Origin: Symsagittifera roscoffensis
Lineage: Eukaryota > Xenacoelomorpha > Acoela > Convolutidae
Length of the DNA stretch: 64,000 nt
Direction: 5' to 3'
Assembly (NCBI RefSeq): GCF_963678635.1
Contig: NC_087065.1
Coordinates: 41,233,430-41,297,429, forward strand
The stretch's first letter is position 1. The number at the start of each line of letters is the position of its first letter. A model generated the notes under the pieces. The model was not told where the DNA came from. It worked only from the letters and a program-made list of their open reading frames with translations, and did not search any database. The position numbers were made by a program, and so were the translations under genes. Of this stretch, positions 42,858 to 55,195 are shown one piece after another.

Positions 42858-42867
42858 TGGTGCGACC
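42858..42867 (+). other. Primer binding site of copy B
   Basis: TGGTGCGACC two bases after the LTR, the usual TGG start for tRNA-primed elements. I cannot name the tRNA. Confidence 0.65.
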
Positions 42868-42942
42868 ATAAGTCTCGAATAAGACCTTAATAGCTTAGAA
42901 CTAACCAAATATAGATTAGAATTTAGACAAAACATTTTCAAA

Positions 42943-43176
42943 ATGTTACACGATAATAATTTAATTGAAACGTCTCTACGACTCAATAGATAAGAGCCGA
43001 TATTCCGAACGATACTAGAACTACCCGGTATTGGAAGAAGACCTCGGACAAGAGACGATATACGACTAAGTAGAAACTTACCACTTAGTTTTATGGTTGT
43101 ACGGCAAAAGCCAACACAAACTTTTGTATTTAGAATCTTATTAGCAATGAATTTAGATTTTCGGTTGCAAACATAG
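42943..43176 (+). pseudogene. Leader ORF, copy B (one nonsense codon)
   Basis: Homologous to the intact 77-aa ORF of copy D (39524-39757). The frame is kept to the final TAG except for TAA at codon 17, where copy D has Ser. The Arg-rich middle and the C-terminal FRILLAMNLDF stretch are conserved. Confidence 0.5.
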
Positions 43177-44102
43177 AATTTTGAAGTAAATCTTCATGTT
43201 CATTTCAGGCGCTAAACAAAATTATTATTGTACAATAACGATTGATAAAAAGATCTCAGATCGTTTTCTTAGTTTCTGCAGTATTATATAAAACATATTT
43301 GAAAAATTTTTATTAAAAAAAAAAAAAAATTAGTAGCATGACAATAAATTGTTAGTAATCATAAATCATCCTGTTGTTCCAGCTTCATCACCTAAACATA
43401 ACAGCAATCATAAGCTCACTAATACCATTGAAAAACTAAATCTTTTTATTAAATAAACTTAAACCATTTTGAACTTAAATTCACTTAGTTTGCAAAATCA
43501 GATCATCAAGGCTTATCCTTGGATCTTAATAATATTTTTATTTCACTAAATTTAAAACCTGATCATCAAGGCCTATCCTTGGATCAAAAAGAACAATCTT
43601 GTTCTCCCCCACCCACTTAGCAAGTGTCTAACGACCTCAAACGTCGATTCATTATCCAACCTTTCCAAAAGACCCAGGACTAATAGAAATTTTTCAATAA
43701 AACTAACCATTCAAATTAAGATAAACAGTGAAGAACTTCGGTTATTCATCCTTCAATTGAACCCTCCTCTTACCAGACCCAGGATAGATCTTAGACTTAG
43801 TAAGTTTAAAATAGTATCTAACGAACTACTTGCGTTCCTATTATACCTGAACCTTGTGGATCGATTTACTATTCTCCAACCCTTGAACACAATAACTACC
43901 CCTAAGTATGATTAAGTAAGTTAACACCTTAGCTTAGACTAGCCACGATAAAGTCAAAAAATCATTCTTCGGAATCGATATACCTTTCTCTCCAACCCTG
44001 AACAAAAAGACCCAGGTTAAGCTAACCAAAAAATCGTAAGGACTAACAGTCTAAGGAAATAGAAATAACTAACAACTTCTTGCATCCCTCATCCTAAACC
44101 TT
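43177..44102 (+). other. Leader of copy B with internal repeats
   Basis: Non-coding. GATCATCAAGGC(T/C)TATCCTTGG occurs twice (about 43501 and 43561). Boxes of CCAACC(C/T)TT followed by AAAAGACCCAGG recur three to four times (43655-44010). A donor-like CCCAG/GTTAAG lies near 44010. These are candidates for packaging or splicing signals and are shared with copy D. Confidence 0.55.
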
Positions 44103-44561
44103 ATGTCATTCAAAAATTTAGGAAATAAACAAACAATCGTTTTACACAACTGTGAAATAGATAACAAAAATTACGATCTTGTAATCACACCTCATACACA
44201 AACAGTTGGACACATTAGAACAAAACGACAAACAATAAAAAGGAAAATTATAAACAAACAAAGACAAATCACACGAAAAAGATTTCCAAAAAATAGAAAC
44301 GCATTTTCTGAATCAGAAGCCAGCAGTTTAAACAAATACAAATTGAAAGAATCAATAGATAAAAATTGTCCCATCCATGATCAATTATATTTTTCCGACT
44401 CAGAAACAACTTTAAATTCATCAAAAAGAGGAAAAAGAAGAATAAAAAAGCAATACAAACACAAGCCAGTACACTTATATAATTGGAATCAACCAATTAG
44501 ACACATCGATAGTTATATATTAACAGTCATCAAACGAAAAAATGAGCCACACTCAAACTGA
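44103..44561 (+). CDS. ORF0: basic 152-aa protein upstream of gag
   Basis: Intact Met-to-stop ORF, also found in copies C (partial) and D (one shift). Lys/Arg clusters occupy about residues 40-60 and 105-120 (RGKRRIKKQYKHK); between them lies an acidic Ser patch (FSDSETT). Its last 20 bases overlap the gag ATG at 44542 in a different frame. Basic clusters of this kind suit nuclear import or RNA binding, so a Rev/Rex-like regulator is possible, but I recognise no family. Position before gag is unusual for Ty3/gypsy elements. Confidence 0.65.
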   Translation: MSFKNLGNKQTIVLHNCEIDNKNYDLVITPHTQTVGHIRTKRQTIKRKIINKQRQITRKRFPKNRNAFSESEASSLNKYKLKESIDKNCPIHDQLYFSDSETTLNSSKRGKRRIKKQYKHKPVHLYNWNQPIRHIDSYILTVIKRKNEPHSN

Positions 44562-47026
44562 CGATAGTCCAGATGACGAAGCAGTTTTTCCCTTTTTTAT
44601 AGATTCACTCGATGGTAGAGGACAACATGATTTTTGCAAGAACTTACTCGTAAATTTTTTTTGAACCAGGAATCACTCCATGCAAACAAGAATTCCCAGA
44701 TGTAAAAATCAAAAGACAAATTATTGAACATTATTTGAAAGACATATGTAATCTAACACAACAAAATTGAATCTACACTATGGAATTCAGCACACCAAAT
44801 ACAGCCCATCGTAAATATGTAATTCAAACAGATGATATTGAATTAGAATTTTCAAAAATATTCATAGAATTTATCAAAAGCATACAATATCATAATTCAC
44901 AAAAAGTAAACTCCATATTCAGTAACGAAGTTTTTGCAATAATATATAGTTATATATCTATATTAGAAAAAACAGAAGTTCAAAGTATCTCACCAACTGA
45001 AACATCCAGACATACAAAAGTACGAAATGAAATCACAGTATTTTCAACATTTCTACATATAATTCGCAAAAATCTCACTAAAGATGATGTTTCACAACAC
45101 ACTGAACCTGATTTACAAAAGATTTTAGCATGGTTTATAATAGATTATTTCACCCACAATTTAGATTTAATTTTACAAGCAAGAAAAAATTTTAGACCTC
45201 AAAATACAAATGACGACACCGCTCTTTCAGAACAATCAGACTACGTTTGGGACCCTGAATGGTCTCATCATGCATTTCTAAATATCCCACAAGCTATCTC
45301 AAGTCAAGCAATAAGTACAATATCTTATCACAGAGATTATGTAAAAGTAATACCATTAACCATTGATGCAACACCATTGAATTATAATACATTTTTACCT
45401 GATACACGAAATAACAGTTTAAATTCGACCGTCATACATAACGAAAACCTTAATGGAACCAGAAATCTTACACAACAAGATATTCAAACACCATCACACT
45501 TCATAAATGAAGAAATCGTCCAAACAACAACAACTACACAACAAAGTATTTCACCAATACACCCCAATTTGACAACACCAAGAAATACAAATACATCACT
45601 AACACAAGTAACCTTACAATCAACTGTTAAACCTTCGGTTGCTCCAAAATATTCACAAATGGACTATCAAACGTATAGACCAATGACAATACCGTCAAAA
45701 ACACAAAAACCATTCACAAGAAATGCCTTTGCAGAACACAATTATAATTATCCTCACAAACCAAGAACAAACCGACCTCCCCGAAAAAACACACAACATT
45801 TAAATCACGTATGTTCCCATTGTTGGAATCTCCCGAAAACATCGACCAATTCAGTAAATTTTCCAGATAATCCACAACCTACACAGGATTATAGTGAAAA
45901 CTACCCATTCTTTCAACAAAATAAAAATAACCAAGATACACCATATAATACAAACTATTTATCATCTGATGAAGATGATTATCACCAACCAAATATTTTT
46001 GCACCATATACTAAAGAATATCGCACACAGAGACCGCGACAATCTCAACCATCACGAAATATAAAAATTTACCCACAAAACCCAACAAATGTACAAAATC
46101 CACAACAAATGCATACACAAAACCCATTTAACACACAATCTTTTCAACCAATACAACCACAAAACCCAATGTTAATGCATTCTTATCAACCAACTCAAAT
46201 GCAAAATGAAAAACCGCTTCCATATCACCTTCAGCAACACGAAATAACAAAATATCAACTTTCAAATTTTTCAAAAATGCCAAATGCCGCAGAATCACTA
46301 CAGATGACAATGAATCCATACCTCATGGGTGGATCATCAATAACATCCAATAAACCACTGATGGTATTCACAGGAACAGACCCTGAATATTCTTTAGAAG
46401 ATTATCTAAATGCAGTAACAGCAAATTTAATTTTAAATATAGGACCCGAACCAGTTAATACGCCACTACATCAAAATTGGATACATAGATGCACAGCATT
46501 AATACAAACAACCCTAGATGGCGCAGCTCAAAAATGGTTTTCAGTTTTACCCATAGAAATAAAATCAGACTGGAAAAGATTCACACAAGAATTTTCAAAA
46601 ATGTTTGACTCTGAAAGAAATAAACAACAACAAAGAGTTTTATGTAATGAAATTCGCAGATTACCAAATGAAACAATTAAACAATTAGCAGTATGTATCG
46701 AAACACTAGTTCGAAAAGCTTACTCACTTAATACACATGATTATAAAAACACAAAAATGACAGAAATTTTAATGATGACCTTAACACCTCAATTAAGGAA
46801 AATAGCGATAAAAAAGAGAGCATCTCAGCTTTCCTCAATTCGAGAACCAGACTTGGATTTTCGAAAATTAAAAGATAAACTAGAACAAGCAGAAATCACA
46901 ATGAAACTCGAAGAAACAGAAAATCTAAAACTACATTATGTTAATCGAATTGAAACAAATACTACACATATAAATAACATACAGGAATCAGACACAGACC
47001 TGATTAAAAAATCACTGAAATACTAA
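44542..47026 (+). pseudogene. gag: Gag, N-terminal and capsid region, copy B
   Basis: The ATG at 44542 starts an acidic N-terminus like copy D. An extra T in a T run near 44660 shifts the frame, and a nonsense codon follows near 44768; the long open part is 44780-47026 (748 aa). It has VWDPEWSHH, the Gln/Pro-rich middle, and a complete capsid-like region with FTGTDPEYSLEDYLNAV, DGAAQKWFSVLP and LPNETIKQLAV. An indel near 47010 ends the frame before the nucleocapsid. It would form the particle core. Confidence 0.8.
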
Positions 47027-47801
47027 ATAACTACGAAAAACATCCAAACTTTAAAGGCAAACCATCTTTCAAAAAATGGTTTAATTATTGCCGACGATAC
47101 GGACACAGTATTTCCGAATGTAGACAAAAACAACAAGACAATCAGAATAAACCTCAAAAGCATAAAGAACCAAATAAATCGTTCTATCTATCAATACCTG
47201 AAAAAAAGACCAAAATCTACCAAACTAAAATATTTAGAGTAATAACAGTTCAGGAAAACCACTTCCGAACAACACAAATTACACAAGGAATCATTCACCA
47301 TATAACTCAAGTTATAGAGGTAGATCACCCGAATGAAGAAATACACGAAATTCTTCACAAAATAGATATAATCAATCGAACAGCCAAAATAACCAAAATA
47401 ACTATTCACGATCAAATTCCAATACAACACAATTTGTTTCTGGATCCAGTTCCCATTCAAACCCAAGGAATAGACACTATTCCAATAAAAGATCACGAAA
47501 CTCATCATACAACAGAAATAGAAACTATTCACACAATAGAAATAGAAGTTATTCAAACAATCGAAATCAGAATTACCCGAACAATTGATCAAGAAATAAT
47601 TCATATAATAGATCAAACTATCACAGATCAAACGATAATTAACAAAACAGATCTTGAAATAATTCACAAAATCGAAACTCAAGTTACAATAATCGATATA
47701 GAAATTATTCCCAGTCACCACACAGAAATAATAACCATTACTATGATTCTAAACATCGATACAGAAGTAGCACACCAAAACATCAAAGACACATTAATCA
47801 A
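47027..47801 (+). pseudogene. gag: Gag nucleocapsid and Arg/Ser-rich tail, decayed, copy B
   Basis: The CCHC knuckle is still readable but its first Cys is Phe (WFNYCRRYGHSISEC), so zinc binding should be lost. The following Arg/Ser/Asn-rich tail is broken by frameshifts. The long Ile/Thr-rich ORF at 47434-47874 is the same DNA in another frame and is not taken as a gene. Confidence 0.7.
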
Positions 47802-49148
47802 GTGCAGACAAATGAAGAAGCAACATCAGACCCCCCGGGTATTGATGATACAGGAAGTAACGAATTACAATTAAATCATATAAATTGTGAATCGTCAGAT
47901 ACAGAAAGTGATACAAATAATACCATCTCTGCAAATATGATAAGAGTCGAAAACGACTATGAACCTATCATATATGGACAACCTTTTACTTCACACATAC
48001 ATGAAAATCAATTGGAACTCCTTCACAATTACTATATTGGACCCAGCGATACTACACAAACTTCACAAGAAGTAAACGAAATTAACACGGTAATTACACC
48101 CGCTGAAAAAGATGAAACACAATGCTCAAATACAAAACAAATTTATCAAAATATACAAAAAGAACAACCCAGAGAAAAAATTTGGACAATTCCATTTCTC
48201 TTAGAAAGTCCAAGAAACAAAGAATTTCAACCATCAGATCTTGAAATTGATTTTTTGATTGACTCAGGAGCAGAATCAAATATAATTAATATTCTCACAT
48301 GGAATGAATTCAAAACATTACATCCAATATTAACGCCTCTTGCAACCTCTAGTAAACTAGCAACAGCGCAAGGATCAACTTTAGTAAATTATGGAAAAAT
48401 CCAATTATTCCTTCTCCCCACGAGAACAATGGAACAGAAGAAAATTTTAAACAAACCGTTTAAGCAAATATTTCATATTACTGATATTAAACACAATATC
48501 ATTGGCATACCATTTATATCTAAATGTATACCAACAATCAACATCTTAAATAGTAAAATACTAATCAAAGATAAGTACACAAAAACAAAAAATACAGCCC
48601 TAACATTCTTCCAAAGAATAAACAAACAACCACCATTCTTCTCAAAATTTTACCCAATTTACAATCAACAACGGAAACACCTGAAACCACTATCAGGAAA
48701 TATATATAATTTTTCAATAAAACAAGTTCACCAGTATGATAAAAGTCAAAATAAACAACAACTTTTTATGTCAGACTTCGAATTTAAGCCTATTCACAAA
48801 TTTTTCAAAATTACGATCTCATCCATTAAATCTTTGAAAAACACAAATTCCGACATCATTTCGTTACACGTGTATAACAATACACCATATCAAGTAACAT
48901 TACCTTTAGGACTTTTAGGATATTGTGAAACAAACGCTACAATTTCACCTATAAATGAAGTAGCGTACCGAGTTAATAATATACTCCAATTTTTAGATAT
49001 TTGCCAATCCACAATTCTTGACGAAGAATTATCTATAAATAAAATAATAAGTAATGAAAAAAGAAACACAGATTACTTCACAAAAACACCATATTTTAAA
49101 CCAACATTCAATAAACAAATTACACAAAAGAACAACAAAAATTTCTAA
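47802..49148 (+). pseudogene. pol: Gag C-terminus joined in frame to aspartic protease, copy B
   Basis: An open frame of 448 codons starts in the acidic end of gag and passes without a stop into protease (LIDSGAESN, residues about 153-161) and the spacer before RT. This suggests the family makes Gag-Pro-Pol from one frame, without a programmed shift. The frame ends near 49148 by an indel. Confidence 0.8.
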
Positions 49149-49908
49149 CAATGTTTAATTTTGAACATTCACAAATTACAGAAACCGAATTTGATAAATT
49201 AGCAAAGCAACTGTTAAAATATTCAACAGTCTACGCAACATCAAAATTTGACGTTAGAAAAATCAGTTCATCACTGCATCTCCGTTAAAACCCGACGCAG
49301 TTTTCAAAAAACAAAGAGCCAGTAAAGTTCCAATTTACTTACACGACAAAGTAAATAGATTACTTGACAACTTAGAACAATACAAAATTATCTCACCAGT
49401 AAATAAGGAAGAACAACCAAAAGGTAACACTTTTATCAACCCTGTTATCATTCTAGCAAAAGGCGAATCACTAAAATTAGTTTTAGACGCTAGATATCTC
49501 AATTCACTAATTGATGAATCAAAATGTAATTGGCCTATTGAACCAATACAAGTTATCTTTTCAAAGATAAATGGAAAATACTTTACAACCGCAGATATGA
49601 ATAGTGCATACAACCAAATGCCACTAGATGAACAATCACGACGTTTAACACAATTTGCTATTGGAAATCAACAATATGAATTTAATCGCTTATTCTATGG
49701 AATATCCATAGGACCAGCTGCTTTTTCAGCTTTTATGAGTAGAATTTTTAGACCACTAATACTCAAGAAAAACGCAATCACCTTTTTAGACGATGTTTTT
49801 ATGCAATCACAAACCAAAGAAGAAATGTTTACAGTTTTAGAACAGTATCATAAAATACTTCAGAACGAAAATCTAAAACCGCTCCCGATAAATCACACTT
49901 CTTTCTAA
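49149..49908 (+). pseudogene. pol: Reverse transcriptase, N-terminal part, copy B
   Basis: After a broken stretch to about 49300, RT runs to 49908, including DARYLNS, TADMNSAYNQMPLDE and a fully kept FLDDVF box (Phe instead of Tyr before LDD). A frameshift in the KAAPDKS region ends it. Confidence 0.82.
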
Positions 49909-50041
49909 CACGAGTTAAATTTTTAGGACATACTATTGAACGAAACACTATCACTCCATTAAAATATTAAAATCACGCGTTGATGCTATTCAAAAACTTC
50001 AGCCACCAACAAACAAAAAGAAAATCCAAGAATTCCTTGGA

Positions 50042-50908
50042 ATGTTAAATTTCTTAAGTAAATATGTTTATAAAATGCAATTATACTTAAGACCCTTCTA
50101 TAATATCCTCAGACAACAAAACAATTTTGAATGGACCACTGAACACCAAACACGTTTTGAAGAAATTAAAAAACTTTTAACTCAACAAATTTCAAATACA
50201 ATCCCAGATCCAAATCAACCATTCTATGCAATGTGCGATGCTTCAAATTTTGGCATCGGCGCAGCATTGCTACAATCACATAGTGGTACAAATAAAATGA
50301 ACCTTATATCAGCAAATTCACGATTATTCACTCAAGCAGAGCTACGACTCTCAACTCTAATGAGAGAATCTACAGCTATAATTCATACACTTACAGAATA
50401 TGAATTTCTGATACTTGGATCAAAACACCCAACAGTTTTATTCACAGATCATAAACTAATTATTTTTCTCTTTACACAAAAATCAAACCCAAATCATAGA
50501 GTTTATAGGTTTCAATTAAAGCGAATGAAATTTCCAAACTTACATATAGTTTGGAAAGCAGGAAAAAATCTTGCGTTACCAGGTACATTAAGTCGAAATA
50601 CGCCACCTGAATTACTCACACGAAAAACTACAGTTGAAATACCAAAAAATATTAAATTTTATCTCGCAAAAGATGAAACATCACCCCGACTAGAATGCAA
50701 ATATGCAGTAAAAACTGACTTTGATCAATCACCGATAAACAACCTAAAACATTTTTCACTTTACTTAGATTGCCAAAATAATCACTACGAAGTTGATTTA
50801 CTAGGAACATCAACTTTCAAACAAATTCCATACTCACAATGGATAAAAAATAACACTCAACAAAAAAGAATTAAACACCAATCGCATAAAAAGATTTTTT
50901 TCTATTAA
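50042..50908 (+). pseudogene. pol: RT thumb/connection and RNase H, copy B
   Basis: It resumes at MLNFLSKYVYKM and includes RNase H with CDASNFGIGAALL, MREST (Cys to Ser next to the conserved Glu) and FTDHK. A short insertion near 49965, relative to copy A, separates it from the front part. The frame ends at 50908 by an indel in an A/T run. Confidence 0.85.
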
Positions 50909-51588
50909 TTGAAAAAGAAAATTTAACCGATAAAATAAATTTATCAGGACCACAAACAAAGGATTCAAAATACACAATAAATCAAGTTTTTGACCTCCAT
51001 GACCCACTTGACACAATCCCCCTATCAAAAATAGAAATTGAAAATATTTTTCTCCCCCCAACAGATAAAATTACACTTGAACTCTTAAAACAATATCAAA
51101 ACCTCGACCCAGTAATTAGACAATTAAAATCATGGCACAAATACAAAACTAAGCCCGTAAAAGCAGATACCACAATTTTAGGCATTAAAACACTCCTCCG
51201 ATATTTCCGAAATTTTAATAACACAGCAATTAATGAAAATACAGATCTTTTAGAATATCAATTAAATGATTCTAAAGTTCCCTGTCTTCCTTTAAGTATG
51301 ATATTAATAGCTTTTAACATCTCACATACACAAAATACTAAAGGAAACTCCGGATCAGAGAAAACGTACTCAAACTTTATGCAAAATTTTTATTTCCCAA
51401 ATGCACCAATTTAGATAAAGGTATTATGCAATGATTGTATAGTATGTCAATTAAACAAACCTTACCCAAATCAAAAACAAATAGCACAAAAACAAGATTT
51501 TGAAGGACTAACTTTATATTTTAACCATCGCATTTCATTCGATACAAAAAGACTAATTTCACCATCCTCTGAAGGAAACTCCTACTTT
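50909..51588 (+). pseudogene. pol: RNase H-integrase linker and integrase N-terminal domain, decayed, copy B
   Basis: The NLSGPQT linker and HHCC elements (ISHTQNTKG, then CNDCIVC near 51430) are recognisable in shifting frames. Confidence 0.65.
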
Positions 51589-51777
51589 ATGGTAATTGTT
51601 GACGCATTTACACAATATGTAGCACTCAACCCAGTACCACATTGTAACGCTTATTATGCCTACGCGACGCTTTATGTACATTGGATAGCTAAATTCGGAT
51701 TACCCGAAATCTTTAGTTACAGACAACGGTACGGAATTCATAAAAAAAGAAATCATCACACTATGCCACTTATATAA
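51589..51777 (+). pseudogene. pol: Integrase core, first part, copy B
   Basis: It encodes IVDAFTQYVALNPVPHCNAY to the GLPEI stretch, then a one-base shift puts the second catalytic Asp (TDNGTEF in copy A) out of frame. Confidence 0.75.
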
Positions 51778-51835
51778 CATTAAACATAAACCACGTACAT
51801 CTCATGCACCTTGGACAAACGGTTTAGTCGAAGGT

Positions 51836-52810
51836 ATGAACCGTTCACTACAAGAATATCTCAGATGTATCATAAATGGAAATGATACAAAATACACAGA
51901 ATGGTCAGCAGATGTAAAATTATTTCCCTTAGCATATAATTCACAAATCACGATAACTCTAGAAATGTCACCATACGAAATGGTTTTTAATCAAAAGCCA
52001 CATAAACCAATTATGTTTACAGCAAATACCCATAAAAATGCACAAGGTTATTGCCCACCAAATAAAGACTCAATTTGTTATAACCTACCTTTACACACAC
52101 ATGATGAAGATCATTTTCATCACCCACAAATTCTTAAATTAGCCTCCGGCACACACACCGAATGGATTTTAAATAGAGATAAAAAGCACAATGAAATTTA
52201 CCAAAAAGTAACAAAAAAATTGTTACAAAGGCAAATTATTAACGACCAAGTTAATTCACGCTTTACACCAGCCACAGATTTAAAAATTGGAACAGTTGTC
52301 TCAATACCTAACTTTAATACACAAAAAGGAATTTCTAAAAAATTACAACCCCTTCGAAAAGGACCATACCAAATAATTGCCAAACCCACTGACGTAACGT
52401 ATAAACTCACAGACTCGAATCAAAAGGAAATTGTTCAACATCGTAACAATCTATTGCCCTACTACCCAAAAGAGTACGCGCTACGCGAATTAACTCAATT
52501 ATATTTTTTCACAGGTTTGAAAGTTATTCAAAACCATTCACATACAGAAAAAGAAATAAATGAACAACACAACGTTCATCATGAAAAGCAAAATCAAAAA
52601 CAAACCACAACTCAAAACAATACGCCAGACCCAAAAATACCTCAAAACGAAAGAAAAAACAGGAAAATGATAGAAAAAATACTACCACAAGAACAAGTAG
52701 AAAAACTTGAACATAGAGAATTATCACGACTTAGAAATCAAACACGTAAAAACTACAAAACATTCATCCCACAATCTAAAATATTAAAGAAAGTTGAATT
52801 TCAAAAATAA
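51836..52810 (+). pseudogene. pol: Integrase core end, GPY module and basic tail, copy B
   Basis: The frame restarts just after the catalytic Glu (VEGMNRS). It includes the GPY motif (LRKGPYQIIA) and a full-length Lys/Gln-rich tail of about 110 residues, much longer than in copy A. No chromodomain seen. Confidence 0.78.
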
Positions 52811-53409
52811 CTTTAATATTAAAATTAATAATCTTTGCACCTCTGGATCATTTTGAACTTTCATTTTTCAAAATAACATGCTGAAAAACACGCAACAATT
52901 CTAGTTTAGATTCAGCCAATAGGATTCATTTAAATCCGTCACCTTCTATATCTATAACACCAACTTATTAGCCGAATAATATTAAACTCCAGGCATATCT
53001 ATAACTATAACTTTACAACCTCCAGGTCAAAAAATAAGCAACTCGCTTAAACTTGACAACTAAATTAAATACCACCATAATATCACAACCCTCCCCTATC
53101 TAATAACGCAAAGATCAACAATATTTTCCCAACTAAGACCTCAAAAACCCTCCAACCAAAAATGGTAAATTTGCCTAAAGTAAAAAACGACCATATTCAT
53201 TTGGCCTAAAGTACAAATATCTCAAAAATACCCCAGATCACCCGACAAATAAAAATAAAGCAAAGAAGACCTCCCCAACACCATAAAATTAGCCCCCAAC
53301 AACTTTTCACAAAACTCAACCCACTTGTCAAAAATCAATAAATAACCCAACCACACTTGAATCTCGCCTCAAACAACAAAAAATATTCGACAAAGAAACC
53401 ATTTCTTAA
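52811..53409 (+). other. Spacer between integrase and the accessory/env module, copy B
   Basis: Non-coding counterpart of 9454-10047, with the same CTCCAGG boxes and a TTTTCCCAACTAAG acceptor-like site near 53135. Confidence 0.5.
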
Positions 53410-53652
53410 ATGCTTTTCTCTCGATTAGTCAATATCTTTAAAATCAAAATTTTCAATATTTTCATAAACTTTTTCATACTACTCAAACTTTTACGTATAT
53501 TTCTATTTGATACTTTTGAAGCTTTTATAATCATTTTAATAATTTTTTGCAACATTTTTTTAATTTTCTACTCCCTATTTGAAATATCTCTCCAACTTTC
53601 CCAAATCATTGATCATATTCACAGGTACGATATCCAAAGTCTATTTAAATGA
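53410..53652 (+). CDS. Small membrane protein sTM1 (80 aa), copy B
   Basis: Intact ORF. The first 60 residues are almost wholly Phe, Ile, Leu and Asn, fitting one long or two short membrane segments; the last 20 are polar (QIIDHIHRYDIQ). The stop overlaps the next start (ATGA). Broken in copy A. Function unknown. Confidence 0.55.
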   Translation: MLFSRLVNIFKIKIFNIFINFFILLKLLRIFLFDTFEAFIIILIIFCNIFLIFYSLFEISLQLSQIIDHIHRYDIQSLFK

Positions 53653-53837
53653 TACGAACAATTTTTAGTAGAACAGACATTTTTTTACTATTTGCAATTT
53701 TCATAACATTTTTATCATCCCTAATATTGACAATGTGCAAATGTATAAAAAAGGCAATAATCACATTCGCCTTAGCAACAATCCTTTTAATTCTTTTCAT
53801 TGAAGAATACTACAATAAACATAAATTTTTCCACTAG
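53649..53837 (+). CDS. Small membrane protein sTM2 (62 aa), copy B
   Basis: Two hydrophobic segments (about residues 10-29 and 37-51) around CKCIKK, then a short charged tail (EEYYNKHKFFH). It is the longer form of the copy A ORF. Its TAG stop is followed in the same frame by ORF-P. Confidence 0.6.
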   Translation: MIRTIFSRTDIFLLFAIFITFLSSLILTMCKCIKKAIITFALATILLILFIEEYYNKHKFFH

Positions 53838-54980
53838 AAAAAATCAATCAGAATACTTTCAAAAATTGCTAACCAACAATCACAAAATCAGTCTTCACCA
53901 ATATCATCCCAAGAAAACCCAACAATACCTACAACTACCCAAAACCCCCAAACATCCACACGAATTTCTTTCCAAGATAATCCATACACTTTTGAAGAAC
54001 GACCCGCTCGCTTATCCGAACCATTAGAACCAGTTCAGCGACAGGCACCCCTAAGTGAACCAACAGATAACTTGTACCCAACATTACCACAAGAATTAAG
54101 TAGAATAAGAAACATTAGTCAAAACCAAAATACAGTCGAAATAAATAGAAAAATTATACATCCACGAAGAAACAGAAGTTTTCAAACCCCCAGAGTTCAT
54201 TTTGATATACCCCAATCACCAACACAGTCTACTTCAGAAAACCCAAATAGTACTTTACCATAAACTCCCCCACTCCTTTCACAACGCAGCACCTCAAGTA
54301 TACCCTCAGATTACTTAGGTTCAACACCAACATCTGAACAAATACGTGAAAATCCCTTTAACCCTCCCAATCCCACAGCACGACTACCATATTGGACAAC
54401 GCACTCATATACACAAGGTGAACCAAACTTAGTAAACGACCCAATAGACAATTCTACGGATACAACAACATCATCATCACTACCAGAAACATTATCTCTA
54501 CCGTCAACACCATCATTAAGCCAGATTTCACCGACGCTTTTCCCTTTAAATTTTCCAAATAACCTCGACGCTAGATATCGAGAACAATCATCAACAAATA
54601 TCCCTTTAAGATTAGATTGGAATACATTCGTAGCACCCCCACCATTATTTGGACAACATCAAGATAGTAACCGACTCCACAGTTGGGCACTCAATAGACT
54701 ACAATATAGACAAGATATCCACGAAGATATTCGTGAACACAATATTCAAATACTCCAACAAAATAGTCTCCAATTGAAATTCGAAATCACGATCAAACTT
54801 AATAATAATGTTCAACATCCTTACCCATTAAATCCACCAAATATAACAGCGCAATCGCTACCACCACCATTTAGAACAACTGAAGTAATATATAAATACG
54901 ATAGATATACCAAAAACACAATTGGTTACATCACATTTTACAACCCATACTCAGGATTATCATACACATGTATATTCTAA
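53838..54980 (+). pseudogene. ORF-P, copy B (one nonsense codon)
   Basis: The frame is continuous with sTM2 across TAG at 53835-53837. No ATG is present in the front half. LYPTL is conserved. A TAA at 54261-54263 stands where copy A has Glu. The folded C-terminal part (LRLDWNTF onward) is well conserved, and the end overlaps the env start by 13 bases. Confidence 0.6.
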
Positions 54981-55195
54981 AAATATTAACATTTCAACAC
55001 ATCTTTTTTCTAATATTTTCCGACCAGAACACAAATCCTTCTCCTTGCACAGGACCCCAGGATTTATTAGTAACACACTACGATTGTGAAGAAAACGAAC
55101 AAAAAACACTACACAAATATGCAATAAATCAAGTATCACAATGCGAAACAGAACCACAAGCTATAGAAACTACAAATGTAATAGCAACACTGTAA
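54968..55195 (+). pseudogene. env: Envelope-like glycoprotein start and signal peptide, copy B
   Basis: Met followed by a hydrophobic core (ILKILTFQHIFFLIF) typical of a signal peptide, then the first cysteines (HYDCEEN, VSQCE). A point nonsense codon ends it at 55195. In copy A the start codon is altered but this stop is absent. Confidence 0.65.
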
